NCBI RefSeq assembly: GCF_008017805.1 | Contig: NZ_VRTT01000025.1 | Span: 1 to 64,000, forward strand | Length of the DNA stretch: 64,000 bases | Source of the DNA: Paenibacillus sp. N3.4 | GTDB taxonomy: Bacteria > Bacillota > Bacilli > Paenibacillales > NBRC-103111 | Direction of reading: 5' to 3' | Shown: in pieces, positions 1 through 9,939 of the stretch | Position numbering within the stretch: the first letter of the stretch is position 1 | Layout of the letters: the number at the start of each line of letters is the position of its first letter | Translations under genes and position numbers: made by a program | The notes under the pieces: model-generated | Seen by the model: the letters and a program-made list of their open reading frames with translations, nothing else | Told to the model about the DNA's origin: nothing | The model's database searches: none

Positions 1-5
1 ATGCG

Positions 6-1451
6 ATGTATCCTGTGAGAAGTGTCAGCTATGAAATTAGAAGTGGATATTTGGCCGTATTATACAAATGTTTATTAGAATCGAATAACAAATTATCTAT
101 TATAGATGAGTATTTTAAAATGTACTTCATGTCTTTTCAGATTACGAAGGAAGATGCAAATCTAATAAAAACAAGTATTCAAGACATTAAGATTTATAGA
201 TCCAAGTTGAAACTATCCACAAAAAACCATTGGTACCGAACTGGATTTTTGCAATTTACTAGAGGTAATTATAAGTATTCGCTTTTTGTTGATGAGATAC
301 TGCTGCGCTTATATATGCATGAAGGCTCTTTGGAAGTTGAACAAATTATTAGTAGTGCCAAGAAACTAAGAATTAGTAATAAACGGGCCGAACTGCTTTC
401 TAAGTACTGTATAAGTATTTATACCAAGGACAGTAAGGCTTCTGAGGCATTACTATTGTCTATTCAACATTCGAGATTGCACAATGAGATTAGTTTTTTA
501 CATAAACGATTGCATAATAATCTGTTAATGAATAGCTACAGAAAGTTTCATGTTCCAGTTGTCGCAACCATGAGTGCTGGTAAATCTACATTTATTAATT
601 CTTTAGTTGGCGATAATATATTTCCATCAAAAAATCAGGCGTGTACTTCAAAATACACATCGATTACTAGCAACCAATTCATACACCATCCTATCGGTCG
701 TTGTAATATGAAAAATACTAAAACGGAATATGCGGGTGTGGTGACTAAAGAAGGACTGCTCAATTGGAATGAAGATCCCGAAGTAGAATCGATTGAACTT
801 GAATGTCATGTAACTGGAATTAGAAGTAGTAAAACTTCAATTGTACTTTATGATACTCCTGGCACTAATTTTTCACAGGATACATCGCATAGCAATATTA
901 CTTATCGATTGATGGAAAATGGAGGATTCAACCTTATTATTTATTTGTTCAACGCCTGCAACATTGCTACGAATGATGACAAGATTCTCTTGGAAAAGTT
1001 ACGCAGAATAATCAATGATAATCCAGAGACGGCTGTTTTGTTCGTGTTAAATAAAGTGGATGAATTTGATGTAGAAGGGAATGACAACCTCCATGAAACC
1101 ATGAACCAGTTATCAAGTGATCTGGAGGAAATTGGATTTAATAGCCCCAGTATCATACCTACCTCTGCCTATGCAGCAAAATTATTTAAATTGGCGTTAA
1201 AGGGGGTGATATTTACCAAAAAAGAAGCTTGGGACTTTGAAAGATTGGTCTCTCAGTTTAGTAAAAGTACGGATGATTTGACACAATCCCCATTAATCAA
1301 CGATCAGGCCGATAAATTGGTGATTGAAAACCATTCACTTTTTCTTATAAATGGAAACCAGTACTCTTCGGAGCAATTATTAAGCGCTCTTAGGGGCACG
1401 AACATCCCGTTAATTGAACAATACGTAGATAATTTAATTATGAATTATTAA
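6..1451 (+). CDS. Dynamin-like GTPase A, possibly cut at the window edge
   Basis: A bacterial dynamin-like GTPase of 481 residues. The G1 loop is SAGKST near residue 192, preceded by an ATM stretch shared with the next gene. G3 is DTPG near 284 and G4 is NKVD near 350. About 185 residues of unrecognised helical sequence precede the GTPase domain, and only about 100 follow it, so the long stalk of a full dynamin is missing. The reading frame is open to the window edge, so the start at 6 is uncertain. It lies 22 bp upstream of a second, longer dynamin. Adjacent bacterial dynamins often form hetero-complexes that bind and remodel membranes; that role is inferred from the family. Confidence 0.8.
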   Translation: MYPVRSVSYEIRSGYLAVLYKCLLESNNKLSIIDEYFKMYFMSFQITKEDANLIKTSIQDIKIYRSKLKLSTKNHWYRTGFLQFTRGNYKYSLFVDEILLRLYMHEGSLEVEQIISSAKKLRISNKRAELLSKYCISIYTKDSKASEALLLSIQHSRLHNEISFLHKRLHNNLLMNSYRKFHVPVVATMSAGKSTFINSLVGDNIFPSKNQACTSKYTSITSNQFIHHPIGRCNMKNTKTEYAGVVTKEGLLNWNEDPEVESIELECHVTGIRSSKTSIVLYDTPGTNFSQDTSHSNITYRLMENGGFNLIIYLFNACNIATNDDKILLEKLRRIINDNPETAVLFVLNKVDEFDVEGNDNLHETMNQLSSDLEEIGFNSPSIIPTSAYAAKLFKLALKGVIFTKKEAWDFERLVSQFSKSTDDLTQSPLINDQADKLVIENHSLFLINGNQYSSEQLLSALRGTNIPLIEQYVDNLIMNY

Positions 1452-1473
1452 CACAATTCCGAGGAGGATTAAG

Positions 1474-3753
1474 ATGGCGAAGTTTTTTATCAAGTACAAT
1501 CCCTTTACGGTCGAATCGTTCATGACTATAAATAATCAAGAAGTTACTGCAATGAGTAAATTATATAACTATCGTAATGAAAGGTTCCAACTGTGGCTTG
1601 AGAATTTATTACCAATATTGGTCGATGAGTGTAATGACGACGAGTTGGACATAACCTTTCATGGCACCTTGTTGGATTATGATGACCTGTTGGAGCAAAT
1701 TCATGAGTATAGTATGAAAAACCCCTCTATCAAGGTGAGTGTCGAACATATAGAGTCACAAGCTTCAACAGCCAGATTTAAAGAGCTCTCGGAGCTATTT
1801 GAGTATATGCAGAGTGAATGCCCTTTTGAAGATTTAAGGGATGAACAAATTAAAGAGAATTTCTATAAGGCCTTGAGCTCTGAATTTGAAGTAAGTGTTA
1901 TAGCAACCATGAGTTCAGGTAAATCGACATTGATTAACGCTATGCTTAGAAGTGAGTTAATGCCAGCCAAGAACGAAGCTTGTACCGCTACGATTGCACG
2001 AATTAAAGATGTCGATGGACAGTCCTCGTTCTCTGCAATATGCAGGAATGCACACAATGCTGTTGTATGCCAATATGAAGAAGTGGATTTGGAAACTATG
2101 CAGCAGCTTAACAATAATCCAGAAGTTTCTTATATTGATATTGAAGGTGATATTCCTTTTATAACCTCCAAAAGTGTTGAACTTGTACTGCTTGATACCC
2201 CAGGACCTAATAACTCAAGGTCGGAAGAGCATCGAGAACATACCTACAGAATAATTAAAGAAAAAGCGATGCCTATGGTACTGTATGTGCTAAATGCTAC
2301 TCAGCTTGCTACAAATGATGATAATGCCTTACTTAAATCTGTTGCAAAGGCCATGAGAGTAGGGGGCAAGCAGTCGAAGGACAGATTCATATTTGCTGTA
2401 AATAAAATTGATACATTTGATACAGAAAGTGAATCTCTTAGCGGAGCATTGCAAAATGTCAAGGATTACCTCGGAAAACATGGGATTGAAAATCCTAATA
2501 TTTATCCTATTTCCGCTGAAATGGCAAAAGTTATTAGACTGAATCAAAACGGTGCTAGTATGACCACCAAACAACGTGTAATGATGAATAGTTATCATTT
2601 GTTTAATGAAATTGAACAGATGCACTTGTCTGCGTATGCCCCCTTGACTCAAAAAAATAAGGACCTACTTGATGAAATAATCCAAACAGCCAAGTCTAAT
2701 GAGGATCCGTACGCAGAGGCTCTTGTTCATACAGGCTTGCCTGCAGTGGAGATAGCGATTAATGAGTACCTCGATAAGTATGCTATTACTGCTAAAGTAA
2801 AAACAGCAGTGGATACTTTTCGTAAAAAAGTAGAAGAAAAAAAGCTGTATAGTCATCTTATGGATGAGTTGAAGGAAAATAATCAGGCAAGAGAAGAACT
2901 GAATGAGCGGCTTAAAAAGGTCGAAAAGCAATTGAATGATGGGAAATTGGCAAGTGTATTCAGGGATAAAATCAGAAAGTTGGATATGGTTAGTGAAGCG
3001 AACAATCAGGTTGGGACCATTAGAGCTAAGATAACAAATACGATGAAGATCACAGGCTCCTTTAATCACAAGATGACAATAATGGAAGCCGAGCAGTTTA
3101 TGAATAAATTGGTTAGAGATATTGAGTATTTACAAAGCGATGTAAAAACAGATTTGGAAAAGCTAGTGGATGAAATTATTGTTGATAATGCAACGCAACT
3201 TATTAAAGAATATGAACATTATATTCAAAGTTTAATAGAAGATGAGGCAATTCATACGGGCCGCTTCCAGACAGATCAATCGATTACGTATTTAGCAGGA
3301 ACAGTTCCAGATGCTAAGGAACTCATAAAAAAATATGAGTTTTCTGAGGAGATTAAGACTGGCGAGAAAGAAGTAGATAACCCTAAGAAAAAGGGATTTT
3401 TTGGTAAGCTTAAATTTTGGCAACCTGGAAAGATAACTCGTAATGTGTATGAGAGTCGTGATTTCGTTGATCAGGAGATACTATATACTGAATTTGTAAG
3501 ACCTATTACAGGGGATTTCAATGAAATTCTTGAAGAAGCTAAAGTGAAAACTCAAGAGGAAGCTGAGAAATTCAAGAATTTCTTTTTGAAGGAGCTTGAC
3601 AAGCTTGATATGACACTGAAGAAAAAGGTTTTAGAATTGCAGGAGTTAAGCGGAAATCAACAGCTTCTAGAGCAGAAGATCAGTGAAAACCACTACAAAA
3701 AAGTATGGCTGGATGACTTCTCAGACAAGCTCAATCAGATTCTGGACGTTTAG
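1474..3753 (+). CDS. Dynamin-like GTPase B with coiled-coil stalk
   Basis: A 759-residue dynamin-family GTPase. An N-terminal segment of about 140 residues is followed by G1 SSGKST (about 149), G3 DTPGPN (about 242) and G4 NKID (about 311). The remainder is charged and helical with strong coiled-coil character (about 450-500 and 690-750), as in a stalk. A basic, aromatic patch with KKKGFFGKLKFW near 645 could be a membrane-contact element. The start follows GAGGAGG at good spacing. The G-domain opening closely matches the upstream gene, suggesting a duplicated pair that works as a heteromer. Known relatives in bacteria act in membrane repair, vesiculation or phage resistance; the role here is not fixed by the sequence. 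Confidence 0.85.
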   Translation: MAKFFIKYNPFTVESFMTINNQEVTAMSKLYNYRNERFQLWLENLLPILVDECNDDELDITFHGTLLDYDDLLEQIHEYSMKNPSIKVSVEHIESQASTARFKELSELFEYMQSECPFEDLRDEQIKENFYKALSSEFEVSVIATMSSGKSTLINAMLRSELMPAKNEACTATIARIKDVDGQSSFSAICRNAHNAVVCQYEEVDLETMQQLNNNPEVSYIDIEGDIPFITSKSVELVLLDTPGPNNSRSEEHREHTYRIIKEKAMPMVLYVLNATQLATNDDNALLKSVAKAMRVGGKQSKDRFIFAVNKIDTFDTESESLSGALQNVKDYLGKHGIENPNIYPISAEMAKVIRLNQNGASMTTKQRVMMNSYHLFNEIEQMHLSAYAPLTQKNKDLLDEIIQTAKSNEDPYAEALVHTGLPAVEIAINEYLDKYAITAKVKTAVDTFRKKVEEKKLYSHLMDELKENNQAREELNERLKKVEKQLNDGKLASVFRDKIRKLDMVSEANNQVGTIRAKITNTMKITGSFNHKMTIMEAEQFMNKLVRDIEYLQSDVKTDLEKLVDEIIVDNATQLIKEYEHYIQSLIEDEAIHTGRFQTDQSITYLAGTVPDAKELIKKYEFSEEIKTGEKEVDNPKKKGFFGKLKFWQPGKITRNVYESRDFVDQEILYTEFVRPITGDFNEILEEAKVKTQEEAEKFKNFFLKELDKLDMTLKKKVLELQELSGNQQLLEQKISENHYKKVWLDDFSDKLNQILDV

Positions 3754-3764
3754 GGGGAAAAATT

Positions 3765-4376
3765 TTGTTTAAGCCAAATGACTATTTAGCCGATGCTGTA
3801 AAAAATAAAAACCTTATACGAATTTATAATGAGTTTTCTGTAATTGCACATGAAGATCCTTCGTTTTCGACCGGTAAATTTATGAGGACCCTAGAATACA
3901 TCGAATCACAATCGATTCCTGGCTTGTTCAAAGAGCATGAAGAACGGCAAATCACCTATAATGATGCATATTGGAATGATGCATATTGGGCTTTGATCGT
4001 ATCCTCTTTACTGGATAACTTTTCGCATAAGAGAATTGATCATTTGAAAACAGTAAGTCAATATCTTTATGGTAAAAAGGAAGACAAGGAAAACAAGGAA
4101 AACAAGGAAGTCATTACTCGGACTCTCGCTTCCACTTCTCGAAATCAAAGAAATACAACACCTGAAACTCACAGGGCGCCGACTCGTGTAACTTATGCGA
4201 AGAGCTCTCCTCGGGGTATCCGATCAAAAAAAGCACGCCCGATTGCCTTAATGGTAGGAATAGCCTTGATAATTCTAGTGGTATGGGCAGTCGGGATAAA
4301 AGTGATCGCCACTGTGACGATTACGATAGCGATTATAGTGATAATCCTACGAATATACGCGAACAGAAGAAAGTGA
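3765..4376 (+). CDS. Small two-helix membrane protein of unknown function
   Basis: A 203-residue protein not matching any family I recognise. The start is TTG after GGGGGAAA, 11 bp behind the dynamin stop. The first 100 residues are soluble and contain a short duplicated NDAYW element. A hydrophilic linker follows, with repeats of KENKE and then basic, Thr/Ser-rich sequence. The C-terminus has two closely spaced hydrophobic helices (about residues 158-198) and ends in a basic NRRK. This suggests a cytoplasmic domain tethered to the membrane by a C-terminal hairpin. Its place between the dynamins and the ATPase suggests it anchors one of them at the membrane (inference). Confidence 0.65.
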   Translation: MFKPNDYLADAVKNKNLIRIYNEFSVIAHEDPSFSTGKFMRTLEYIESQSIPGLFKEHEERQITYNDAYWNDAYWALIVSSLLDNFSHKRIDHLKTVSQYLYGKKEDKENKENKEVITRTLASTSRNQRNTTPETHRAPTRVTYAKSSPRGIRSKKARPIALMVGIALIILVVWAVGIKVIATVTITIAIIVIILRIYANRRK

Positions 4377-4454
4377 TAGATAGGAATAAAAATAAACACT
4401 TGTATGAAAGTACGCTCAAAAATTCTATTGTGAATAAACGAGGAGGTCGTTTTC

Positions 4455-7400
4455 TTGAATGAACTCGATGTAAGAGAACAAAGCAGTCTAGATACAGCTT
4501 TTGAACAAGCTGATAATCTCTTAATGAAGAAGTACATTTCGAATATATCTAACTATCAAGTAGTGCCAATATCAACTGAACTTCAAAATAAAAATGTGAG
4601 CAGCTTTTCTCGGTTTTTCAAGATAGAAAGCATAGTCTATGATAAAGAAGAGAATAATTTGGACAAGCTTTCAAGCGTGTATAATGCGATAGCGGGATGC
4701 GGCGGCTCTATCGTAATGGTAATAAAAAGCGATGGGAACAGTGTAAGTTTCTACCTTGGTACGAAGTCGGATGAAAGTTCAGTTTCGGCCTGCCAATCGG
4801 TATTAGCGAAAGCTCTTAAAGGAAATTTTCCAGGCAGTAATCTTACATTACTAAGAAATAATGAACTTGAACTCGTGGTAAATAATGTATTTAAGACTGA
4901 ATATGAGAATAGCACTAAATCTATCTCTGCCATCTCGGGCATTTCAAGCTTCAGGACTTCGTTATACGATTCGGAGAAGACAGGCTTCGTGCAGGGAATA
5001 GAAAAGCTGATAGACGCCATGCGTGGTGAGAAGTATACGGTTATGTTGATAGCTGATCCCGTTTCTCAGGTGCAAATAGAACAAATAAGAAGTGGTTATG
5101 AAAATTTGTATTCACAGCTCGTTCCATTTGCTTCCACGGAGTTGAATTTTAGTGCAAATGAAAGTGATGCTATAACTGACTCGATTACGACGGGATTGTC
5201 GAAGAGTATCAGTGAGAATTTATCCAAAACGCAAAGTTACTCTCAAGGATCTGCAAAAAATTACAGTAATACGAAGTCGTCATCAAAGAATGGTGGTTTA
5301 TCTCTAATAGTAGTAAATGCAGGCAGTACGACTAACAAATCAAGAACAGAGGGTGGTTCGGAAACATGGAATAATACGGATTCTGAGGCTAAAACTTCAG
5401 GAGTTGTGGACACTAAATCTGATCAGAAAAGCACTTCTTCAACTACTACAGAAGGACGTTCACGAAGTCTTCAAATTAAATTTGAAAATAAATCTGTTAA
5501 GAATCTATTGGGCAAAGTTGATGAGCAATTAGATCGTTTAAATGAATGTAGTGATTTGGGTATGTGGAACTGTTCTGCCTACGTAATTGCGGATGATATT
5601 CAAACATCCAAGGTAGTAGCGAGTACCTATCAATCGTTGATGCGCGGCGAAAATTCTTCGATTGAAAATGCTGCTGTTAATACTTGGTCTGATAAGGATA
5701 AACTATCAGTGGTAACATCCTACTTGAAAAAAATGCATCATCCTTTGATTGATATAAATGAGAATAACAAGAATGAACTTCCTTACGTAACACCCACATC
5801 ACTATTGAGTGGGAATGAATTAACCATTCAAGCTGGTTTCCCACAAAAAAGTATCCCTGGATTAGCTGTAATTGAATATGCAGCATTTGGTAGGGAGATT
5901 TTATCTCAACAAAGTGATTCTGACAGGAATATTTCTCTGGGGAAAATCTATCATATGGGAAAAGAAGAGACTCTCGATGTAAACCTTGATTTACAGAGTC
6001 TTGCTTCTCACACGTTTATTACAGGTTCTACAGGTTCAGGTAAGTCCAATTTGGTCTATAAGCTTCTTACAGAGATTAATGAGCGTAATGTCACCTTCCT
6101 AGTTATCGAGCCTGCCAAGGGGGAATACAAGCATGTTTTTGGGAATAGAAGCGATGTCCATGTATTTGGCACTAATCCAGCGGTATCGCCTTTACTCAAA
6201 ATCAATCCGTTTAAGTTTCCCATCGGCATTCATGTCCTAGAACACATCGATCGACTTATTGAGATATTTAATGTTTGTTGGCCAATGTATGCCGCAATGC
6301 CTGCTGTGTTAAAAGAAGCCATTGAAGCATCCTATATGTCGTCAGGATGGGATTTAGAAACGTCACTAAATAAGCATAATGATCAATTGTTCCCAACCTT
6401 CGAAGATGTCTTATTCGATCTTAACCGTGTCATATCGAACTCAGCTTACTCGGATGAGGTGAAAAGTAATTATAAAGGCGCGTTATTTACACGCATTAAG
6501 TCTTTAACCAATGGGCTAAACGGAAAGCTCTTTAGTAGTGATGAAGTGGAGAACCATATTTTATTTGACAGTAATACGATTGTTGATTTAAGCAGGATTG
6601 GTTCGATGGAAACAAAATCCTTAATCATGGGGATCCTGATCATGCGCCTACAGGAACATCGAATGTCACAAGGAGGTATGAATGTCCCATTAAGGCATGT
6701 AACTGTTTTAGAAGAAGCTCATAATCTGCTGAAACGTACTTCTACCGAACAAGCAACAGAATCAGCTAATCTTATCGGGAAATCTGTCGAAATGCTAACC
6801 AATGCAATTGCCGAGATGAGAACGTATGGCGAGGGCTTTATTATTGCGGATCAATCACCTGGCTTACTTGATATTGCTGTCATTCGTAATACGAACACCA
6901 AAATTATTTTGAGGTTGCCTGACGTGTCTGATCGAGAATTAGTGGGACGTTCCGCAAGTTTGAATGATGAACAAATCGTAGAACTAACCAAATTGCAAAC
7001 AGGTGTTGCGGCTATTTATCAAAATGGTTGGTTATATCCCGTATTATGTAAAATAGATAAACAAGACACATCGCAAGTCAATTATATGTCACCTTCAGTT
7101 AATCACATCGAGCATGGAGAGCTAGGTAGAAAAAAAGATATTATTAAATTTCTTCTAAAGGATCACTTAGGTGAGCGTATTGATTATAATGTGGATGATC
7201 TGAAGGGGAAAATAATAGCTTCTTCATTTGCCACGGGAATAAAGGCTGAGTTACTAGAACTTATCAACGAGGGAAAAGTAATCAGGTTTACTGAAGCTGC
7301 CACGCTTATTAACAGAATGGTTTTTCAAGAAAATAGTTTCAGAAAAGCAATAGCTGCGACCGATTTTGCAGAATGGAATCAGTCTATGTTATTAAATATG

Positions 7401-7556
7401 GATGAAAGTATCAGGCAACTCGAACCATTGTTTCGAAATGCTGTCTTGCAATGTTTGCTATCCGAGCAGACGAAAGGTGATAAAGAAGTCGAATCCTTTT
7501 ATTATAATTGGGTTGATTATATGAAAGGTGGGGTAAATGATAGAGACCCTTGTTAA
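4455..7556 (+). CDS. HerA/FtsK-superfamily ATP-binding protein
   Basis: A 1033-residue ATPase of the HerA/FtsK (DUF87-like) group. Walker A is GSTGSGKSN near residue 525 and Walker B is VLEEAHNLL near 755. A later DQSPGLLD and a LRLPD segment fit the sensor and arginine-finger region of HerA-type motors. The first 520 residues are unusual: a mixed domain, then a long Ser/Thr/Asn/Lys-rich low-complexity stretch (about 235-345), then another globular part. Start ATG at 4455 (or TTG two codons upstream) follows GAGGAGG. HerA-like ATPases pump DNA or protein through hexameric rings. Here the gene overlaps the following toxin gene, which suggests the two products work together. Confidence 0.75.
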   Translation: MNELDVREQSSLDTAFEQADNLLMKKYISNISNYQVVPISTELQNKNVSSFSRFFKIESIVYDKEENNLDKLSSVYNAIAGCGGSIVMVIKSDGNSVSFYLGTKSDESSVSACQSVLAKALKGNFPGSNLTLLRNNELELVVNNVFKTEYENSTKSISAISGISSFRTSLYDSEKTGFVQGIEKLIDAMRGEKYTVMLIADPVSQVQIEQIRSGYENLYSQLVPFASTELNFSANESDAITDSITTGLSKSISENLSKTQSYSQGSAKNYSNTKSSSKNGGLSLIVVNAGSTTNKSRTEGGSETWNNTDSEAKTSGVVDTKSDQKSTSSTTTEGRSRSLQIKFENKSVKNLLGKVDEQLDRLNECSDLGMWNCSAYVIADDIQTSKVVASTYQSLMRGENSSIENAAVNTWSDKDKLSVVTSYLKKMHHPLIDINENNKNELPYVTPTSLLSGNELTIQAGFPQKSIPGLAVIEYAAFGREILSQQSDSDRNISLGKIYHMGKEETLDVNLDLQSLASHTFITGSTGSGKSNLVYKLLTEINERNVTFLVIEPAKGEYKHVFGNRSDVHVFGTNPAVSPLLKINPFKFPIGIHVLEHIDRLIEIFNVCWPMYAAMPAVLKEAIEASYMSSGWDLETSLNKHNDQLFPTFEDVLFDLNRVISNSAYSDEVKSNYKGALFTRIKSLTNGLNGKLFSSDEVENHILFDSNTIVDLSRIGSMETKSLIMGILIMRLQEHRMSQGGMNVPLRHVTVLEEAHNLLKRTSTEQATESANLIGKSVEMLTNAIAEMRTYGEGFIIADQSPGLLDIAVIRNTNTKIILRLPDVSDRELVGRSASLNDEQIVELTKLQTGVAAIYQNGWLYPVLCKIDKQDTSQVNYMSPSVNHIEHGELGRKKDIIKFLLKDHLGERIDYNVDDLKGKIIASSFATGIKAELLELINEGKVIRFTEAATLINRMVFQENSFRKAIAATDFAEWNQSMLLNMDESIRQLEPLFRNAVLQCLLSEQTKGDKEVESFYYNWVDYMKGGVNDRDPC

Positions 7557-8199
7557 ACTTGTGGATGTATCCAAAGAATTGAGTTCTAAAATAAAAGATA
7601 TGCTGCCTGAGTTTGCAAAGGACTTAAAACCTGAGACAGACAGCATGGAGAAGGCAAATAGCCCGCTAAATAACGATGTTGACTATACGAATCAGCCAGA
7701 CATTGAATCAGGATCAGACATTGAAAAAGATCCTGTTGCTACTTATAAAGAGCGTATAGATCAAACACCAATTAACAATGGATCATGGACTGGAGATAGA
7801 GGTGATTCTAAATTTATCCCCGATGATCCCATAGTACAAGAGGCATTAAAGAAAAATGGGATTGATGGGATTGAGTATAAACAAGGATATCCTGATTTCA
7901 GCCCTACCTCTATATTTGATGCACAATTACCCGATGATAAATTAGATGCATCCAACGTAGAACAGAAAAAGGAATGTATTCAGCAGTTAAAAGATGCCAT
8001 TCAAAAGGATCCTGAACTGGCTGGGAAATTCACTCCCGACCAACTCGAACGAATAGAGAACGGAATCACTCCAAAAGGTTATGTCTGGCATCATGATATT
8101 GAACCGGGTAAAATGCAATTAGTTCCAGAATCCATACATCAAAAGTTTGGCCATTATGGTGGACAATATGTTTGGGCTGGCGGAACTGAAAATAGATAA
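7537..8199 (+). CDS. WHH-type HNH/Endo VII nuclease toxin
   Basis: A 220-residue polymorphic-toxin-like nuclease. The C-terminal 60 residues hold the WHH core (VWHHDIEPGKMQLVP), then a conserved HQKFGHYGG; the paired histidines would bind the catalytic metal. Ahead of it lie GSWTGDRGDS and the NGIDGIEY segment that usually accompany this nuclease. The N-terminal 75 residues are acidic and lack an LXG, WXG or signal sequence, so the export route is not obvious. The gene starts 20 bp inside the ATPase gene with AAAGGTGGGG as its RBS, implying translational coupling. An SMI1/KNR4 gene, the usual immunity partner, follows directly. Confidence 0.8.
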   Translation: MIETLVKLVDVSKELSSKIKDMLPEFAKDLKPETDSMEKANSPLNNDVDYTNQPDIESGSDIEKDPVATYKERIDQTPINNGSWTGDRGDSKFIPDDPIVQEALKKNGIDGIEYKQGYPDFSPTSIFDAQLPDDKLDASNVEQKKECIQQLKDAIQKDPELAGKFTPDQLERIENGITPKGYVWHHDIEPGKMQLVPESIHQKFGHYGGQYVWAGGTENR

Positions 8200-8219
8200 G
8201 ATGGAAGGGAAAGGCTGAT

Positions 8220-8631
8220 ATGGCTAATATTAAATGGATAAGTGCTAAACTAGTGAATCAATCGGTCATTACTAAACTTGAACATGATTTGGAAATTGTT
8301 CTGCCAACTGATTATAAAGCTATCGTATCTGAATGTAATGGTGGATCGCCTATTCCACAAACATTTGATATTGGAGATAAGAAGGGATTTGAACTAAATG
8401 CATTACTAGATATTACATCTGAGCCTTTTAATGAGCTATTGGATGCATATAAAGTAATCGCGGAACGAAGCAAGAAAAATTGGTGCCTTTCGCTTCTGAT
8501 TCGTTTGGGAATTATCTTTGTTTTGATTACTCAAAAGATGGCAATCATGAAGTTGTTTTTTTGAACATGATTCCAACAAAGTATATGTTATATGTGATAG
8601 TATAACGGAACTGCTTAATAGCTTATACTGA
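8220..8631 (+). pseudogene. SMI1/KNR4-family immunity gene with two frameshifts
   Basis: The intact part matches the start of SMI1/KNR4 proteins: LEHDLEIVLPTDYKAIVSEC, then the conserved NGG. The frame breaks near 8481 (AAAAATTGG). It continues one frame over as VPFASDSFGNYLCFDY, which is the family's typical central motif, and breaks again in the T7 run at 8556-8562. From there a third frame reads EHDSNKVYVICDSITELLNS to a stop at 8629-8631. Both breaks are net single-base losses. Restored, it would be about 137 residues, normal for the family. It should neutralise the preceding WHH nuclease, so loss would leave the toxin unguarded unless the breaks are sequencing errors. Confidence 0.75.
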
Positions 8632-8683
8632 TTTAAAAGGTGAGCCAGGTGGAACTGTTCTAGGTTTGAAGAGTTGTAATGGA

Positions 8684-8728
8684 AACAGCGCAAAGGTCGA
8701 TTGTTATCGATCAATGGCGCTGTTTTTG
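8684..8728 (+). terminator. Rho-independent terminator after toxin/immunity genes
   Basis: Arms AACAGCGC and GCGCTGTT are perfect complements, enclosing an inner TCGAT/ATCGA hairpin, followed by a T5 run. It closes the dynamin/ATPase/toxin cluster. Confidence 0.8.
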
Positions 8729-8838
8729 TGTTGCAAAATCAATGCATAGATATTAACCGAACAAACTTTCTCTGACACTGAGTTGACCAACGCATTTGCT
8801 ACACTACAATCAGAAGTCCACAAGAGAGGAAGATACAC

Positions 8839-9483
8839 ATGAACGCACCCATTCAAACCACGCACGCTTGGAATAACGAGTTTTGGCCAACGGGAGGAAC
8901 GGAGAAAGCATTCTTGCTACTCGAAATGAAAGGGAATGCTGGTATTCAATCGGAGCGAGCACCAATGAATGTATCGGTAGTGATGGACCGCAGTGGATCC
9001 ATGTCAGGTGCGCCGCTTGCGTATAGTAAGAGAGCTTGTCAGTTCATAACGGATCAAATGAGTAAAGAAGATATACTCAGTATAGTTGCCTTTGATAATG
9101 AGGTAGAAACGGTTTTTACTCCTCAGCATGTCACTCACAAGGATATGATGAAGCATAAAATTGAAAGCATCCAAACAGGTGGATCTACCAATTTGAGCGG
9201 AGGATTGCTGAAGGGGATCCAGTATGTTGTTGAGGAGAAATCAAACGGGAGCATCAACAGGGTTCTGCTATTGTCAGACGGACATGCAAATGCAGGTATC
9301 ACAGATCGCGAGAAGCTGCAGTCTATATGCAGATGTGACAGAAATGCGGGGGATGACAAGATCTGGAAACCTGGAAAAACTGGTACCCCTCATCCATTAG
9401 AACATACAGCTCAATTTCGAAATCTGAACAGGAATCGGCTTGATCAAGAGGAGAATAATCCGAAATATATGAAAAGGTGTTGA
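8839..9483 (+). pseudogene. von Willebrand factor A domain protein, C-terminus lost
   Basis: The first 155 residues are a standard vWA domain with an intact metal-binding DRSGSMSG (MIDAS) near 53, a conserved GGSTNLSGGL and LLLSDGHANAG. Proteins of this kind usually exceed 400 residues. Here the domain stops abruptly after KLQSI, and the remaining 50 residues look out of frame. Another frame from about 9320 reads plausible coding sequence (ADVTEMRGMTRSGNLEKLV) up to a TAG near 9394. The simplest explanation is an internal deletion joining the vWA domain to remnants of its own C-terminus. A good RBS (AGAGGAAG) precedes the ATG. vWA proteins accompany some Mcr-type defence systems, but the terminator and promoter downstream separate it from that operon. 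Confidence 0.6.
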
Positions 9484-9486
9484 ACA

Positions 9487-9831
9487 ATGATATATAGAGA
9501 ACAAAAGCTAGTGATAGATAATATAAATACTGGTGTCCTAACATTACTCGAAGGTAAAGTAATTAATTACATATTAAAAGACTTTGATATTAAACATATA
9601 TATTTTGATTCTGATACTTCAGTGTCAGATATGAAATATTTCTTAAATCTAACGATGGACGAAACATATGAACTGGCACGAAATTTAATTGACAAAAAGT
9701 ATGTTTGGACAATGGGTGACGATCTGAATAAAAACAAACTATTGAATGCAACCTTAAAGACGGCTCGCATGCATGATGAATGGAACGAAGAATTTGCAGA
9801 AATGCACTATTGGGGGGCTGACTCGGTCTGA
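9487..9831 (+). CDS. Hypothetical protein, 114 residues
   Basis: I do not recognise this small acidic protein. It has an ATG after AAAAGGTG, starts three bases after the broken vWA gene, and its composition looks coding. No membrane segment or signal peptide is visible. The C-terminus is rich in Trp, His and acidic residues. It may be an immunity-like or orphan gene of the accessory region. Confidence 0.5.
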   Translation: MIYREQKLVIDNINTGVLTLLEGKVINYILKDFDIKHIYFDSDTSVSDMKYFLNLTMDETYELARNLIDKKYVWTMGDDLNKNKLLNATLKTARMHDEWNEEFAEMHYWGADSV

Positions 9832-9939
9832 GGTTTAATAAATTTAGGTTGAAGAAGGAACGTACGTTTCCTGACAACTAGATGTCAAGCTTATCTTTTA
9901 TACTAAGATAATAAGAACGGTAGAAGGGAGATAATTAAC

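Noticed and set aside
7537..8199. LXG- or WXG-type secreted toxin
   Set aside because: The N-terminus lacks those motifs and any signal peptide; only the nuclease end is supported.
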